Source: Vibrio penaeicida (GTDB lineage Bacteria > Pseudomonadota > Gammaproteobacteria > Enterobacterales > Vibrionaceae). From it: a stretch of DNA of 64,000 nucleotides. Positions 28,600 to 42,182 of the stretch are shown here, piece by piece. The stretch lies in contig NZ_AP025144.1 of assembly GCF_019977755.1 (NCBI RefSeq), forward strand, positions 4,030,001-4,094,000. The letters run 5' to 3'. The position numbers and the translations under genes were made by a program. Positions within the stretch are counted from its first letter, which is position 1, and each line of letters opens with the position of its first letter. The notes under the pieces are model-generated. The model had not been told where the DNA came from, did not search any database, and was given only the letters and a program-made list of their open reading frames with translations.

Positions 28600-28692
28600 G
28601 TTCCCTTCGCAGATATTAGTCTGATCAGGTTCAACGGATCCCGCTAACGCGGTCTCAGCTCGCCCATTAATAAATCGGGCGGAGCACTCCGA
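28600..28692 (-). promoter_or_regulatory. TPP riboswitch (thi box) of the thi operon
   Basis: The minus strand carries the conserved thi-box blocks in order: CTCCGCCC, GCTGAGACCGCG, CCGTTGAACCTGATC, CTAATATCTGCGAAGGGAA. Downstream, at 28571-28580, the sequence GATATTAGTC is fully complementary to the GACTAATATC of the aptamer, a ready-made alternative pairing for switching. It lies 150 bases before thiC and should shut down the operon when thiamine pyrophosphate is plentiful. Confidence 0.95.
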
Positions 28693-28703
28693 CAAGTGAA
28701 GCC

Positions 28704-28733
28704 AGTATAAGGGAAAGGTTAGGTCAAAACCAA
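28704..28733 (-). promoter_or_regulatory. Probable thiC promoter
   Basis: On the minus strand TTGGTT (28728-28733) and TATACT (28704-28709) are 18 bases apart and place the transcript start just before the TPP riboswitch. Confidence 0.5.
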
Positions 28734-28751
28734 GACCAAAGTTTAAAAAGA

Positions 28752-29135
28752 TTAACTTTTAATCAACAATTGAAAGCCAATCCATGCGGCAGAGATACTA
28801 AGAACGACATTCAATAACACATTTAAACCCATTTTAAAAAAAGCACCTTGCTGCATGAGTAAAACGTTGTCCATAGAGAAGGTAGAAAAAGTAGTTAGTG
28901 CCCCTAGGAAGCCAAGACCGATTATCTGCCTCCAAGGCTCTGTAGCAAGGCTTCCATTCTCAAATGAAGCTATCAGCATTCCCATCGCTAATGAACCCAC
29001 TACGTTCACTGTGAGCGTGCCATATGGAAACCCTCTACCAAATAAACTCGCGCATAACTCCGACACCAAAAAGCGAGAACATGCGCCAAATGCACCGCCT
29101 AATGCTATGAAACCAAGAATGGATAACTGTCCCAT
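28752..29135 (-). CDS. crcB: Fluoride exporter CrcB/Fluc
   Basis: 127 residues with four membrane helices. The family features are GGAFGACSRFLVS, PYGTLTVNVVGS and GALTTFSTFS, the latter including the phenylalanine-lined pore and sodium site. Fluc proteins form dual-topology dimers that let fluoride leak out of the cell. The ATG at 29135 is taken over a TTG three codons earlier. No fluoride riboswitch was noticed upstream. Confidence 0.92.
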   Translation of the reverse strand: MGQLSILGFIALGGAFGACSRFLVSELCASLFGRGFPYGTLTVNVVGSLAMGMLIASFENGSLATEPWRQIIGLGFLGALTTFSTFSMDNVLLMQQGAFFKMGLNVLLNVVLSISAAWIGFQLLIKS

Positions 29136-29289
29136 CTCTACCAACCCTAATCAAATATTGAAACCATTCTATCTCTATATACGCTAAAATTCGTTTTTAA
29201 TTTCGGGTAATACTCGCCATAAAGAAGGATAAATATAAAAAGTTACAGGAGTCACTTTAGGTGATGTAAAGCATATTTCTTAACAGGCA

Positions 29290-29897
29290 AGTAAATTACC
29301 ACCTTCTAAAGAAGGTGGCTTTGTGTGAGCCCCCTAAAAGGGGCCTTTGTTTAGTCCAGTGCTAATTGTTGCTGTTCCACGCGCTCTTTCTTCTCCTGAT
29401 GTCTTACATAACGTCGAATAATTTCTTCATTAATTCCTACGCTATCGACAAAATAGCCCCTTTGCCAAAAGTGGTTACCCCAAAGCTTATTTTTCCTCAA
29501 ATATGGAAACTTACTGAAGAGTTTTAAGGCTATTTTGCCTTTCAATACACCCATCAACTTGGATATGGATAGCTTGGGTGGAACTTTTACTACTAAGTGC
29601 ACGTGGTCAATCTGGACGTTCAGCTCGACAACTTCACATCCAAGTTGATTACAGTAAACATTTATACACCGATAAACTTCTTTGCCTACATTGTTCTTCA
29701 AGATCCTAAATCGATATTTTGGTGTCCACACTATGTGATATTGACATCTCCAAAATACGTGGGAAGCTTGATTGTATCTACTCATGTTATTTGTCCTCTT
29801 TGACTTCGCTAAAAATCAAGGGGGCATTTAACATGGGTAGAACTACAGGCAAAGCCTAACTGAATGATAACCACCTACTGAAGTAGGTGGTTTAGGG
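29290..29897 (-). mobile_element. IS200-like insertion sequence (IS200/IS605 family)
   Basis: A single Y1 transposase gene flanked by subterminal hairpins rather than inverted repeats: CCACCTTC-TAAA-GAAGGTGG at 29299-29318 on the downstream side and CCACCTAC-TGAA-GTAGGTGG at 29871-29890 on the upstream side. No tnpB is present, which places it in the IS200 group. A TTGA...TCAA hairpin lies before the transposase ribosome site, as in IS200, where it keeps expression low. Ends are approximate to about 10 bases. It lies directly behind the rRNA operon terminator. Confidence 0.82.
29351..29785 (-). CDS. tnpA: IS200/IS605-family transposase TnpA
   Basis: 144 residues, the normal length, so the gene looks intact. 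The HUH motif is present in DHVHLVVKVPP (about residue 60), and the catalytic tyrosine is in the segment IIRRYVRHQEKK near residue 126. The enzyme moves single-stranded DNA by a Tyr-linked step at subterminal hairpins. Confidence 0.93.
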   Translation of the reverse strand: MSRYNQASHVFWRCQYHIVWTPKYRFRILKNNVGKEVYRCINVYCNQLGCEVVELNVQIDHVHLVVKVPPKLSISKLMGVLKGKIALKLFSKFPYLRKNKLWGNHFWQRGYFVDSVGINEEIIRRYVRHQEKKERVEQQQLALD

Positions 29898-29903
29898 CTG
29901 AAA

Positions 29904-29936
29904 ACAAAAAAGCCCTGATCAGAGATCAGGGCTTAT
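29904..29936 (-). terminator. rRNA operon terminator
   Basis: On the minus strand AAGCCCTGATC and GATCAGGGCTT form an eleven-base stem followed by a T-run, just after the distal 5S gene. Confidence 0.87.
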
Positions 29937-29944
29937 CAATTTGA

Positions 29945-30062
29945 ACCTGGCGATGTCCTACTCTCACATGGGGAAACCCCACACTACCATCGGCGCTATT
30001 GCGTTTCACTTCTGAGTTCGGCATGGAAGTCAGGTGGGTCCACAATGCTATGGTCGCCAAGT
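29945..30062 (-). rRNA. rrf: 5S ribosomal RNA, distal copy
   Basis: 118 bases with the 5S landmarks CCATAGC, CCATGCCGAACTCAGAAGTGAAACGC and GGTAGTGTGGGGTTTCCCCATGTGAGAGTAGG. Compared with the proximal copy it has one additional base before CATGCCGAAC (CTTC against CTC) and a few substitutions. It is transcribed after tRNA-Thr at the end of the rRNA operon. Confidence 0.93.
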
Positions 30063-30113
30063 AAATTTGGTTTTTGCTCTTAGAATTTCTTAAAATCTAA
30101 AAGCAATAAATAG

Positions 30114-30189
30114 TGGTGCTAGTACCCAGATTTGAACTGGGGACCTCACCCTTACCAAGGGTGCGCTCTACCAACTGAGCTATACCAGC
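30114..30189 (-). tRNA. tRNA-Thr (anticodon GGU)
   Basis: 76 bases including an encoded CCA. The acceptor stem is GCTGGTA/TACTAGC, and the anticodon loop TTGGTAA gives GGU, read as threonine. It lies between the two 5S genes, like thrV in an E. coli rRNA operon. Confidence 0.95.
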
Positions 30190-30215
30190 ACATTAAATTC
30201 TTATATGCGTTGGAA

Positions 30216-30243
30216 TAAAAAAGCCCGTTTTTTCAAACGGGCT
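30216..30243 (-). terminator. Terminator-like hairpin inside the rRNA operon
   Basis: On the minus strand AGCCCGTTT-GAAA-AAACGGGCT is a nine-base stem with a tetraloop followed by six T residues. It lies between the proximal 5S and tRNA-Thr, in the direction of transcription. Confidence 0.8.
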
Positions 30244-30260
30244 CTTTCAATAAATTTAAA

Positions 30261-30377
30261 GCCTGGCGATGTCCTACTCTCACATGGGGAAACCCCACAC
30301 TACCATCGGCGCTATTGCGTTTCACTTCTGAGTTCGGCATGGAGTCAGGTGGGTCCACAACGCTATGGTCGCCAAGC
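30261..30377 (-). rRNA. rrf: 5S ribosomal RNA, proximal copy
   Basis: 117 bases, paired ends GCTTGGCG and CGCCAGGC, with the usual CATGCCGAACTCAG core. It follows the 23S gene in transcription order. Confidence 0.95.
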
Positions 30378-30469
30378 AAATTCTTAATCTGGAAAGCTGT
30401 TTTTTTAGTTCTGATTCTTACACATTCAATCTGTTCTTATCTGAGCCCACAAAACCCCTTGGGTGTTGT

Positions 30470-33354
<2,885 letters not shown>

Positions 33355-33666
33355 ATACAACCCCAAAAGGTTTCTGTATGGCAAACAACCAAGGTTTATC
33401 GTTGTCTCTTTATTATGAGCGAGACAACACTTCGATTTTGCCGGACTCAAATATGTTTTCACTTTCGTGAAAACCCAAGAACACTTGAATGTGTGTTGGT
33501 ACCTAAATGAACAAGTCATCTAGGATTTGAGAACTTTTAATTTGAATAACAACGCTTATCCGAAGATAAGGGGATTGTTGTTATTCGTCAGCTTTCCAAA
33601 TTGTTAAAGAGCGTGATTCGTTAAGAACCATTTCTAAATATTCTGTATTAAGAAAATACTTAAAGA
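33355..33666 (-). other. 23S leader spacer with boxA
   Basis: This 312-base spacer between tRNA-Ala and 23S carries no gene. Near 33598-33615 the minus strand reads CGCTCTTTAACAATTTGG, the boxA sequence bound by NusB/NusE in ribosomal antitermination. A TTCGTGAAAACC-like hairpin and the 23S processing stem are also in it. Confidence 0.7.
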
Positions 33667-33743
33667 TGGTGGAGCTAAGCAGGATCGAACTGCTGTACCT
33701 CCTGCGTGCAAGGCAGGCGCTCTCCCAGCTGAGCTATAGCCCC
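33667..33743 (-). tRNA. tRNA-Ala (anticodon UGC)
   Basis: 77 bases with encoded CCA, acceptor stem GGGGCTA/TAGCTCC and loop CTTGCAC giving anticodon UGC. It lies in the 16S-23S spacer. Confidence 0.96.
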
Positions 33744-33780
33744 ATCAATAATGTTGCTGGAATCTTGCTTTTGGCAAGAT

Positions 33781-33857
33781 TGGTGGGTCTGAGTGGACTT
33801 GAACCACCGACCTCCCGCTTATCAGGCGAGCGCTCTAACCAGCTGAGCTACAGACCC
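33781..33857 (-). tRNA. tRNA-Ile (anticodon GAU)
   Basis: 77 bases with encoded CCA, acceptor stem GGGTCTG/CAGACCC and loop CTGATAA giving anticodon GAU. It is the first tRNA after 16S. Confidence 0.96.
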
Positions 33858-33923
33858 AACATTACTCTTAACTGTTATAAACCGTATCAATCTGTGTGGG
33901 TACTCATCGCGACAATCATCGTA

Positions 33924-35453
<1,530 letters not shown>

Positions 35454-35991
35454 AAGATTTTGTTCGGCTCAATGAATACTGACTTCAAACTACGTATGTA
35501 ATTTAAAGCTATTATCGTTCCAACAGAACGATAATGAATTGACTGTGCCAATGATTGCTTTCTAAGAAAGTTATCATCGTATTGGTCACTCAGTTCATTG
35601 AAACCTAAATTGTTTCCAAAGAAACTATTTGGATTATCATCAACGAGTGCCCACACAGATTGATAGGTCTATATTGTTAAAGAGCGTGATTTGAGTCTCA
35701 CTCAAATCGGACGGCTATTTTAGCGAGATAAACGTTAGTGTCAAACACTTTTTTCAGTTTATTTCGTTAGCTTTTCAGCTACCTAATCTAACCTCTGACT
35801 CGATTCGTTTCTTTCGAAGCGTTCCCGTGTCAGCGAGGGGGCATTATAGAGATCGGCATCACATTGGCAAGCCCTTTTTGACGTTTTTTTCAATTTCTAG
35901 GTTGTTTGCGTGTTTTTTATTCAAAAGGTGGTATTTTCACTATTCTTCTTTCACTTTTTACCCTTTAATCGCCCTAAATTAAGGAGAAATC
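35454..35991 (-). promoter_or_regulatory. rRNA operon leader and promoter region
   Basis: This 538-base stretch between the 16S gene and the divergent carbonic anhydrase gene holds no protein gene. A strong promoter reads TTGACA (35739-35744), a 16-base spacer and TAAAAT (35717-35722), starting near 35710. boxA (CGCTCTTTAACAAT, 35673-35686) follows for antitermination. The 5' half also holds an AT-rich, probably UP-element-like stretch. A 16S processing stem presumably forms with sequence after 33924. Confidence 0.8.
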
Positions 35992-36543
35992 ATGAGCTCA
36001 ATTCGAAGTTATAAAGGTAGTTGCCCTGAAATTGGTGAAGGTGTCTATATAGATAGCAGCTCTATCTTAGTGGGTGACATTAAAATAGGTAAGGATTCTA
36101 GCGTTTGGCCACTTGTTGCTGCCAGGGGTGATGTTAATCATATTCATATTGGCGAGCGTACAAACATTCAAGACGGTTCCGTTTTGCACGTAACTCATAA
36201 AAATGCGGAAAACCCTGAAGGCTACCCACTTATCATTGGTAATGAAGTGACTATCGGTCATAAGGTCATGCTTCATGGGTGTACGTTAGGCGATCGTGTA
36301 TTAGTAGGTATGGGTGCCATCGTCTTAGACGGCGTGCACATAAAAGATGAAGTCATGATTGGTGCGGGCAGTTTGGTCCCTCCCAATAAAGTATTGGAAA
36401 GTGGTTATCTCTATGTAGGGAGCCCAGTAAAACAGGCTCGCCCATTAAGTGAAAAAGAAATCGCTTTTTTGCGCAAGTCCGCAGATAACTACGTCAATAC
36501 TAAAAATGAGTACAGAACAGTAGTAGAGCCAGTCACTTTCTAA
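35992..36543 (+). CDS. Gamma-class carbonic anhydrase-like protein (YrdA family)
   Basis: 183 residues built from left-handed beta-helix hexapeptide repeats. Zinc-ligand histidines are present in VLHVTHKN and EVTIGHKVMLHGC. E. coli YrdA is the close relative by gene order (yrdA-yrdB-aroE). Activity as a carbonic anhydrase is not established for most of this branch. A strong AAGGAGAAATC ribosome site precedes the ATG. Its 3' end overlaps the converging DUF1488 gene by 11 bases. Confidence 0.9.
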   Translation: MSSIRSYKGSCPEIGEGVYIDSSSILVGDIKIGKDSSVWPLVAARGDVNHIHIGERTNIQDGSVLHVTHKNAENPEGYPLIIGNEVTIGHKVMLHGCTLGDRVLVGMGAIVLDGVHIKDEVMIGAGSLVPPNKVLESGYLYVGSPVKQARPLSEKEIAFLRKSADNYVNTKNEYRTVVEPVTF

Positions 36544-36799
36544 TAACAACTTGCCCGCTGTCGTCGTAGTCTTCCTCTTCTATCAAAGATTCAGCAAGCT
36601 CTTCCATATCAAAGCGGTATTGTGAGAATAGAGTGAGAGCTTGCTGCTCTTCCTCTATTGTCTCTCCACTCACTCGTTCAATGGCAGCCACTAAAGCGAG
36701 ACATTCGATCAACATACCTGATTGCTGTGCAGGAAAACGTACCGCGTTATGCCCTTCATCCCAAGTTTGGATATCAGGAAAGAGTATTGATTGATTCAT
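36533..36799 (-). CDS. DUF1488 family protein (YrdB-like)
   Basis: 88 acidic residues with no membrane helix or signal. It fits the DUF1488 family and holds the position of E. coli yrdB next to aroE. It starts 6 bases after the aroE stop and ends within the gene on the other strand. No function is known. Confidence 0.82.
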   Translation of the reverse strand: MNQSILFPDIQTWDEGHNAVRFPAQQSGMLIECLALVAAIERVSGETIEEEQQALTLFSQYRFDMEELAESLIEEEDYDDSGQVVIRK

Positions 36800-36805
36800 G
36801 GCAGG

Positions 36806-37636
36806 CTATCCTTCCAAATTTTTTCTTAGTTCTCTGAGAACTTGCTTTGCGCCAGGTCTTAACCCACGCCATACAAGGAAGCTTTCTGCAGCCTGCCCGA
36901 CCAACATACCAAGACCATCGTAAGTATTGACAACTTGGTTATCTTTAGCCCACTGGTTAAATGCTGTCAGCCCCTGCCCATACATCATGTCATAGCTAAC
37001 GGTTGTTGAAGTGAATATCGAAGAGCTAATCGTGGGTAGGTCACCACTCAAACTAGCAGACGTAGAATTGATCACCACATCAAAGGAAGTCTTGATGTCT
37101 TCCATAGGAACAGAACGAATATCACCAAATTCTTTAAACATTTCCTCAAGCTTTTTCGCTTTAGCAAATGTACGGTTGGTGACCACTATGCTTTTTGGGG
37201 ATTGGTCCAAAAGTGGCTTTATCACGCCGCGAGCAGCGCCACCTGCACCAATAACCAAAATACGGGCACCTTCTAACGGTACTTGGTATTGCAATAAGTC
37301 TTGAACCAAGCCTTCACCATCAGTGTTATCACCAATGATTTCTCCATCATCGAGTTTTTTTAGTGTATTCACCGCCCCAGCCAATTGCGCTCTTTCGGTC
37401 AGGCGATCAGCAAATTGAAAAGCATCTTCCTTAAATGGCACGGTAACATTACAGCCTTTCCCACCTTGCGAAAAAAACTCTGTTGCCGATTCTACGAAAC
37501 CACCCACGGGCGCTTGGCGCGTTACATAGGATAAAGACTGATTGGTTTGCCGAGCAAAAAGGGTGTGTATAAAAGGGGATTTACTGTGTCCGATAGGGTT
37601 ACCAAACACGACGTACTGATCGATAGGTTGCGCCAT
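36806..37636 (-). CDS. aroE: Shikimate dehydrogenase AroE
   Basis: 276 residues. The substrate motif [10 protein letters not shown] is at the start, and the NADPH Rossmann loop [11 protein letters not shown] is near residue 125, followed by TNRT. It reduces 3-dehydroshikimate to shikimate in aromatic amino-acid synthesis. The ATG at 37636 is chosen for its AGGCAAGGAA ribosome site; the frame extends upstream to 37687. It belongs to a tsaC-hemF-aroE-DUF1488 operon. Confidence 0.95.
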   Translation of the reverse strand: MAQPIDQYVVFGNPIGHSKSPFIHTLFARQTNQSLSYVTRQAPVGGFVESATEFFSQGGKGCNVTVPFKEDAFQFADRLTERAQLAGAVNTLKKLDDGEIIGDNTDGEGLVQDLLQYQVPLEGARILVIGAGGAARGVIKPLLDQSPKSIVVTNRTFAKAKKLEEMFKEFGDIRSVPMEDIKTSFDVVINSTSASLSGDLPTISSSIFTSTTVSYDMMYGQGLTAFNQWAKDNQVVNTYDGLGMLVGQAAESFLVWRGLRPGAKQVLRELRKNLEG

Positions 37637-37734
37637 TTCCTTGCCTGCAAAATTAAATAGGGTCGTTTGTACAGACCCTATCATCATACCTAAATTGCCT
37701 CAAGCGACTGGATTCTGAGCGTTATAGCTGGAAA

Positions 37735-38655
<921 letters not shown>

Positions 38656-38674
38656 TTATTCCTATATTCGCAGG

Positions 38675-39232
38675 TTATCCCTGTCTTAATATGGTAGACG
38701 TTAAAGCGTCGCGTATTTCACTCGGTTTATCGCGACCACCGGTTTCACCTTCTAAAATTGCGACCAAGTACTCACCCAGCTGTGCGTATACCTCCTGGAA
38801 AGTCATACACGGTGGCTCACCCGTAAGGTTGGCGCTGGTCGAGGTTAGCGGTTTACCAAACGACTCGCAAAGTTTTTGTACCAATGGATGATCCGTCACC
38901 CTTACGGCAATGGAATCAAATTGACCTGAAAGTAGGTTTGATAACCCAGGTTTTGCAGGCATTACCCAAGTAACTGGTCCAGGCCAAGTGTCAAATACCG
39001 CTTGGCGAGCTTCATCCGTTAATTGAGATTCATCGACGTATGGCTTAAGTTGCTCAAAATTGGCAGCGATGAGAATTAACCCTTTTTCTACTGGTCTTTT
39101 CTTAAGTTCAAGTAGCTTTTGAATAGCGTCTGCGTTATCAGGGTCACAGCCGACTCCAAATACACCTTCCGTTGGGTAAGCAATGACTTCCCCATCATGG
39201 AGCGCCTGAACTGTGTTTTCAAAATTGGTCAA
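38675..39232 (-). CDS. tsaC: Threonylcarbamoyl-AMP synthase TsaC
   Basis: 185 residues of the YrdC/Sua5 family, with the start [18 protein letters not shown] and [11 protein letters not shown], and STSANLTGE further on. It makes threonylcarbamoyl-AMP, the first step of the t6A tRNA modification. The start is a TTG: AAGGGG lies six bases upstream and no ATG exists before the conserved VIAYPTE segment. It is the first gene of a four-gene operon. Confidence 0.93.
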   Translation of the reverse strand: MTNFENTVQALHDGEVIAYPTEGVFGVGCDPDNADAIQKLLELKKRPVEKGLILIAANFEQLKPYVDESQLTDEARQAVFDTWPGPVTWVMPAKPGLSNLLSGQFDSIAVRVTDHPLVQKLCESFGKPLTSTSANLTGEPPCMTFQEVYAQLGEYLVAILEGETGGRDKPSEIRDALTSTILRQG

Positions 39233-39337
39233 TTTGAACCCCTTATCTTTAACATTTGGGCAGTAGTGTACAAAGAGTTTACCCCTCAGCCCAAAAGTAA
39301 TTTATCAGTAAACTGTATCAAACCTTAAAACGATTTC

Positions 39338-39375
39338 GCGCAAACGTTTTCCTTACCGAAAATTCTACGTATAAT
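39338..39375 (+). promoter_or_regulatory. PurR-type operator and promoter of purEK
   Basis: GCGCAAACGTTTTCCT (39338-39353) matches the PurR palindrome ACGCAAACGTTTGCGT closely in its left half and centre. A TATAAT -10 box lies at 39370-39375, so the operator covers the -35 region, as expected for purine repression. Confidence 0.7.
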
Positions 39376-39424
39376 GCGCGCAAAATATCCGCTCACCCAA
39401 TGAAAGCGCTGAAGGAGTTTTGAG

Positions 39425-39910
39425 ATGCAAGTCGGTATTATTATGGGTTCTAAATCAGATTGGCCAACCATGAAACTAGCAGCAGAAATGCTGGATCGCT
39501 TTGGTGTGTCCTATGAAACGAAAGTGGTTTCTGCCCACCGTACGCCACAATTATTGGCAGACTACGCCAATAGCGCTAAAGACCGCGGCATCAAGGTAAT
39601 CATTGCTGGCGCAGGTGGTGCCGCACACTTACCTGGTATGGCGGCGGCCTTTACAAGCTTGCCGGTTCTAGGTGTTCCTGTTCAATCTCGTGCATTAAAA
39701 GGCATGGACTCCCTACTTTCAATTGTACAAATGCCTAAAGGTATTGCAGTGGGCACTTTGGCTATTGGAGAGGCTGGTGCAGCCAATTCCGGTATTTTGG
39801 CCGCTCAGATCATTGGTACTCACAATGAAGAAGTAATGGCAAAAGTTGAAGCTTTCCGCCAAGAACAAACTGAGACGGTTTTAGCTAACCCGAACCCAGC
39901 AGAGGATTGA
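39425..39910 (+). CDS. purE: N5-carboxyaminoimidazole ribonucleotide mutase PurE
   Basis: 161 residues. The [10 protein letters not shown] start, VVSAHRTP and the [11 protein letters not shown] segment are typical of the class I enzyme, which moves the carboxyl group on N5-CAIR to form CAIR. GAAGGAG precedes the ATG. purK follows immediately. Confidence 0.97.
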   Translation: MQVGIIMGSKSDWPTMKLAAEMLDRFGVSYETKVVSAHRTPQLLADYANSAKDRGIKVIIAGAGGAAHLPGMAAAFTSLPVLGVPVQSRALKGMDSLLSIVQMPKGIAVGTLAIGEAGAANSGILAAQIIGTHNEEVMAKVEAFRQEQTETVLANPNPAED

Positions 39911-39915
39911 TCCCC

Positions 39916-41043
39916 ATGCACGTTCTTGTCTTAGGCGCAGGTCAACTGGCTCGAATGATGTCTTTGGCTGGTGCGCCATTGAACATTCACATTTCTGCCT
40001 TCGATGTAGGCACAGAAAACATTGTTCACCCACTCACCCAACAAATGATTGGAAATGGCTTAGCCACGGCTATTGAGCAAGCGGATGTCATAACGGCCGA
40101 GTTCGAACACATTCCACACGATGTGCTTGATGAGTGTGAAAAAAGCGGTAAGTTTTTTCCGACTACCGACGCCATCAAAGCTGGCGGTGATCGCCGTATA
40201 GAGAAATCGCTACTCGATAATGCCAAGGTGAGAAATGCCAAGTACTTCGTGATCAATACACAAGAAGATTTTGAGAATGCCATCCAGCATGTTGGCATTC
40301 CGATGGTGCTGAAAAGCACTCTTGGTGGTTACGATGGAAAAGGGCAGTGGCGTTTAAAAGACAAAGCACAAGCCAATGCGATTTGGCAGGAAATGTCTGA
40401 GTGCATCGCTGAAACACCAAACCAAGCGATTGTCGCAGAAGAGTTTGTACCGTTTCAGCGTGAAGTGTCTTTGGTTGGTGCTCGAAATGCAGCGGGTGAA
40501 ATCGCCATCTACCCACTAGCAGAGAACGTTCATACTGATGGGGTTTTAACACTATCGACAGCCATTGCAGATGAAACACTTCAGGCACAAGCCAATATCG
40601 CGTTTACGGCAGTAGCGGAATCTTTGAATTATGTGGGTGTTTTGGCGCTCGAGTTCTTTGATGTGAATGGCGAGTTACTGGTAAACGAAATCGCGCCTCG
40701 CGTCCATAATTCTGGTCATTGGACTCAACAAGGTGCTGAGACTTGCCAATTCGAGAACCACTTACGCGCTGTGTGTGGGTTACCATTAGGCAGCACTGAG
40801 CTGGTACGCCCAACCTCTATGGTAAATATCTTGGGTGAAGACCAAGTGCCAGAGAGCGTTTTGGCAATGCCAGAGTGCCATGTGCATTGGTATGGCAAGG
40901 AAAAGCGTGCAGGTCGTAAAATGGGTCACATTAATGTGTGTGCAAGCAACGATGAGGCGTTAAAAGCCGCTTTGGTTAAGCTTGCAGATATTTTGGATGC
41001 AGATGCTTTTCCTGCATTAAAGGAAAGCGCCCAAGCTCTGTAA
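39916..41043 (+). CDS. purK: N5-carboxyaminoimidazole ribonucleotide synthase PurK
   Basis: 375 residues of the ATP-grasp family: LGAGQLARM start, [12 protein letters not shown], and the metal-binding end [26 protein letters not shown]. It uses ATP and bicarbonate to carboxylate AIR. The ATG at 39916 is chosen because AGAGGA lies well placed upstream; a TTG at 39907 overlaps the purE stop. Confidence 0.96.
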   Translation: MHVLVLGAGQLARMMSLAGAPLNIHISAFDVGTENIVHPLTQQMIGNGLATAIEQADVITAEFEHIPHDVLDECEKSGKFFPTTDAIKAGGDRRIEKSLLDNAKVRNAKYFVINTQEDFENAIQHVGIPMVLKSTLGGYDGKGQWRLKDKAQANAIWQEMSECIAETPNQAIVAEEFVPFQREVSLVGARNAAGEIAIYPLAENVHTDGVLTLSTAIADETLQAQANIAFTAVAESLNYVGVLALEFFDVNGELLVNEIAPRVHNSGHWTQQGAETCQFENHLRAVCGLPLGSTELVRPTSMVNILGEDQVPESVLAMPECHVHWYGKEKRAGRKMGHINVCASNDEALKAALVKLADILDADAFPALKESAQAL

Positions 41044-41095
41044 GACGCACCTATCTGTAAAAAGCAGTTACCAATAAAAAGCAGCATTACCTGTA

Positions 41096-41127
41096 AAAAC
41101 GGCACTCTAGTGAGTGCCGTTTTTTAT
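41096..41127. terminator. Bidirectional terminator between purK and the zinc-finger gene
   Basis: AAAACGGCACTC and GAGTGCCGTTTT form a stem with a four-base loop and flanking A/T runs; the T-run overlaps the end of the opposite gene. Confidence 0.85.
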
Positions 41128-41693
41128 TGGATTTGTTCTTTCTGGCACTTCCGATTAGCGCACAATACTTTAACGCCAGATGCCAGTTTCTTCTCAATCA
41201 GTAGTGAGTAATCACACTCAGTGCACGAACCGACGATAGGTTTATGATTCACCGCAAACTTGCATTTAGGGTAGCTATTGCAGGCGTAAAACGTTTTGCC
41301 ATAGCGCGACTTTCTTTCGACCAAATAACCCGTTTTGCATTCAGGGCAGGTAATCTCTTCTTCCTTTTTCTGCTCCTCTTTAGGGGCATCCAAGGACTCA
41401 ATATGATGGCAATCTGGGTATGCACTGCAACCGATAAACATGCCATAGCGCCCCTGCCTCAGCACCAATTCATTAGCACACTCTGGACAAGGGACACCTA
41501 ACTCTTTAACAATATGACCATCATTTTGACCAATCGTACGAATGTAGTCACAAGATGGGTACTGATTGCACCCTAGGAAAGGACCATGTTTACCATGACG
41601 TAAAGACAATTCTCCACCGCATTGAGGGCACGGTTCTTTTTCCAGTGCGTGCTCATGGGCAGAGAATAATTGCGAATCGATTTTACCGCTCAT
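41124..41693 (-). CDS. Topoisomerase I C-terminal-type zinc-finger protein (YrdD-like)
   Basis: 189 residues with several four-cysteine zinc ribbons, for example CPQCGGELSLRHGKHGPFLGC, CPECANELVLRQGRYGMFIGC and CPECKTGYLVERKSRYGKTF, then a last CTECDYSLL ribbon. These are the zinc fingers found at the end of TopA, here as a stand-alone protein, like E. coli YrdD. DNA binding is likely, but the function is unknown. It leads into the smg-dprA-lysM group upstream on the same strand. Confidence 0.9.
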   Translation of the reverse strand: MSGKIDSQLFSAHEHALEKEPCPQCGGELSLRHGKHGPFLGCNQYPSCDYIRTIGQNDGHIVKELGVPCPECANELVLRQGRYGMFIGCSAYPDCHHIESLDAPKEEQKKEEEITCPECKTGYLVERKSRYGKTFYACNSYPKCKFAVNHKPIVGSCTECDYSLLIEKKLASGVKVLCANRKCQKEQIQ

Positions 41694-41706
41694 TCACCCA
41701 AAACCA

Positions 41707-42180
41707 TTAATGAAGAATACCACTCTCGGTAGTATACAAGAGCTCCTCCATTTGGGTGTAGGCGTTTTCATTACCCGGTACATTAAACAGTACCATCAAT
41801 ACAATCCACTTTAGATCGTCCAGCTGAAAGTCACTGGTTTCCAAGCCCATTACTCGATCAATGATCATTTCACGAGTTTCGGCGGTCAACACTTCAACTT
41901 GCTCCAAAAACAGCAAGAATCCACGACATTCTATATCTAAACGTGTCATTTCAGTGCGCGTGTATATACGTACCGACGTAGCTGCACTGGTTCTCATGGC
42001 GGATTGTGCATCGCTTTGTTGTAGCGCTGCCAAGTCCTCTAACCAATTCAGGGCTTTGTAAATTTCTTTTTGGTGGAATCCAGCTCTGAGAAGCTCATCT
42101 TCCAACTCATCTTGATCGACCATCAATTCCGCATCACTGTGGATATAGGTCTCGAACAAATACATCAGTATGTCCATCAT
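41707..42180 (-). CDS. smg: Smg family protein (DUF494)
   Basis: 157 residues, the usual Smg length, with the typical start [15 protein letters not shown] and an [20 protein letters not shown] stretch. It sits between dprA and the zinc-finger gene as in other gammaproteobacteria. Function is unknown; two ATG codons in tandem at the start cannot be separated. Confidence 0.92.
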   Translation of the reverse strand: MMDILMYLFETYIHSDAELMVDQDELEDELLRAGFHQKEIYKALNWLEDLAALQQSDAQSAMRTSAATSVRIYTRTEMTRLDIECRGFLLFLEQVEVLTAETREMIIDRVMGLETSDFQLDDLKWIVLMVLFNVPGNENAYTQMEELLYTTESGILH

Positions 42181-42182
42181 AG

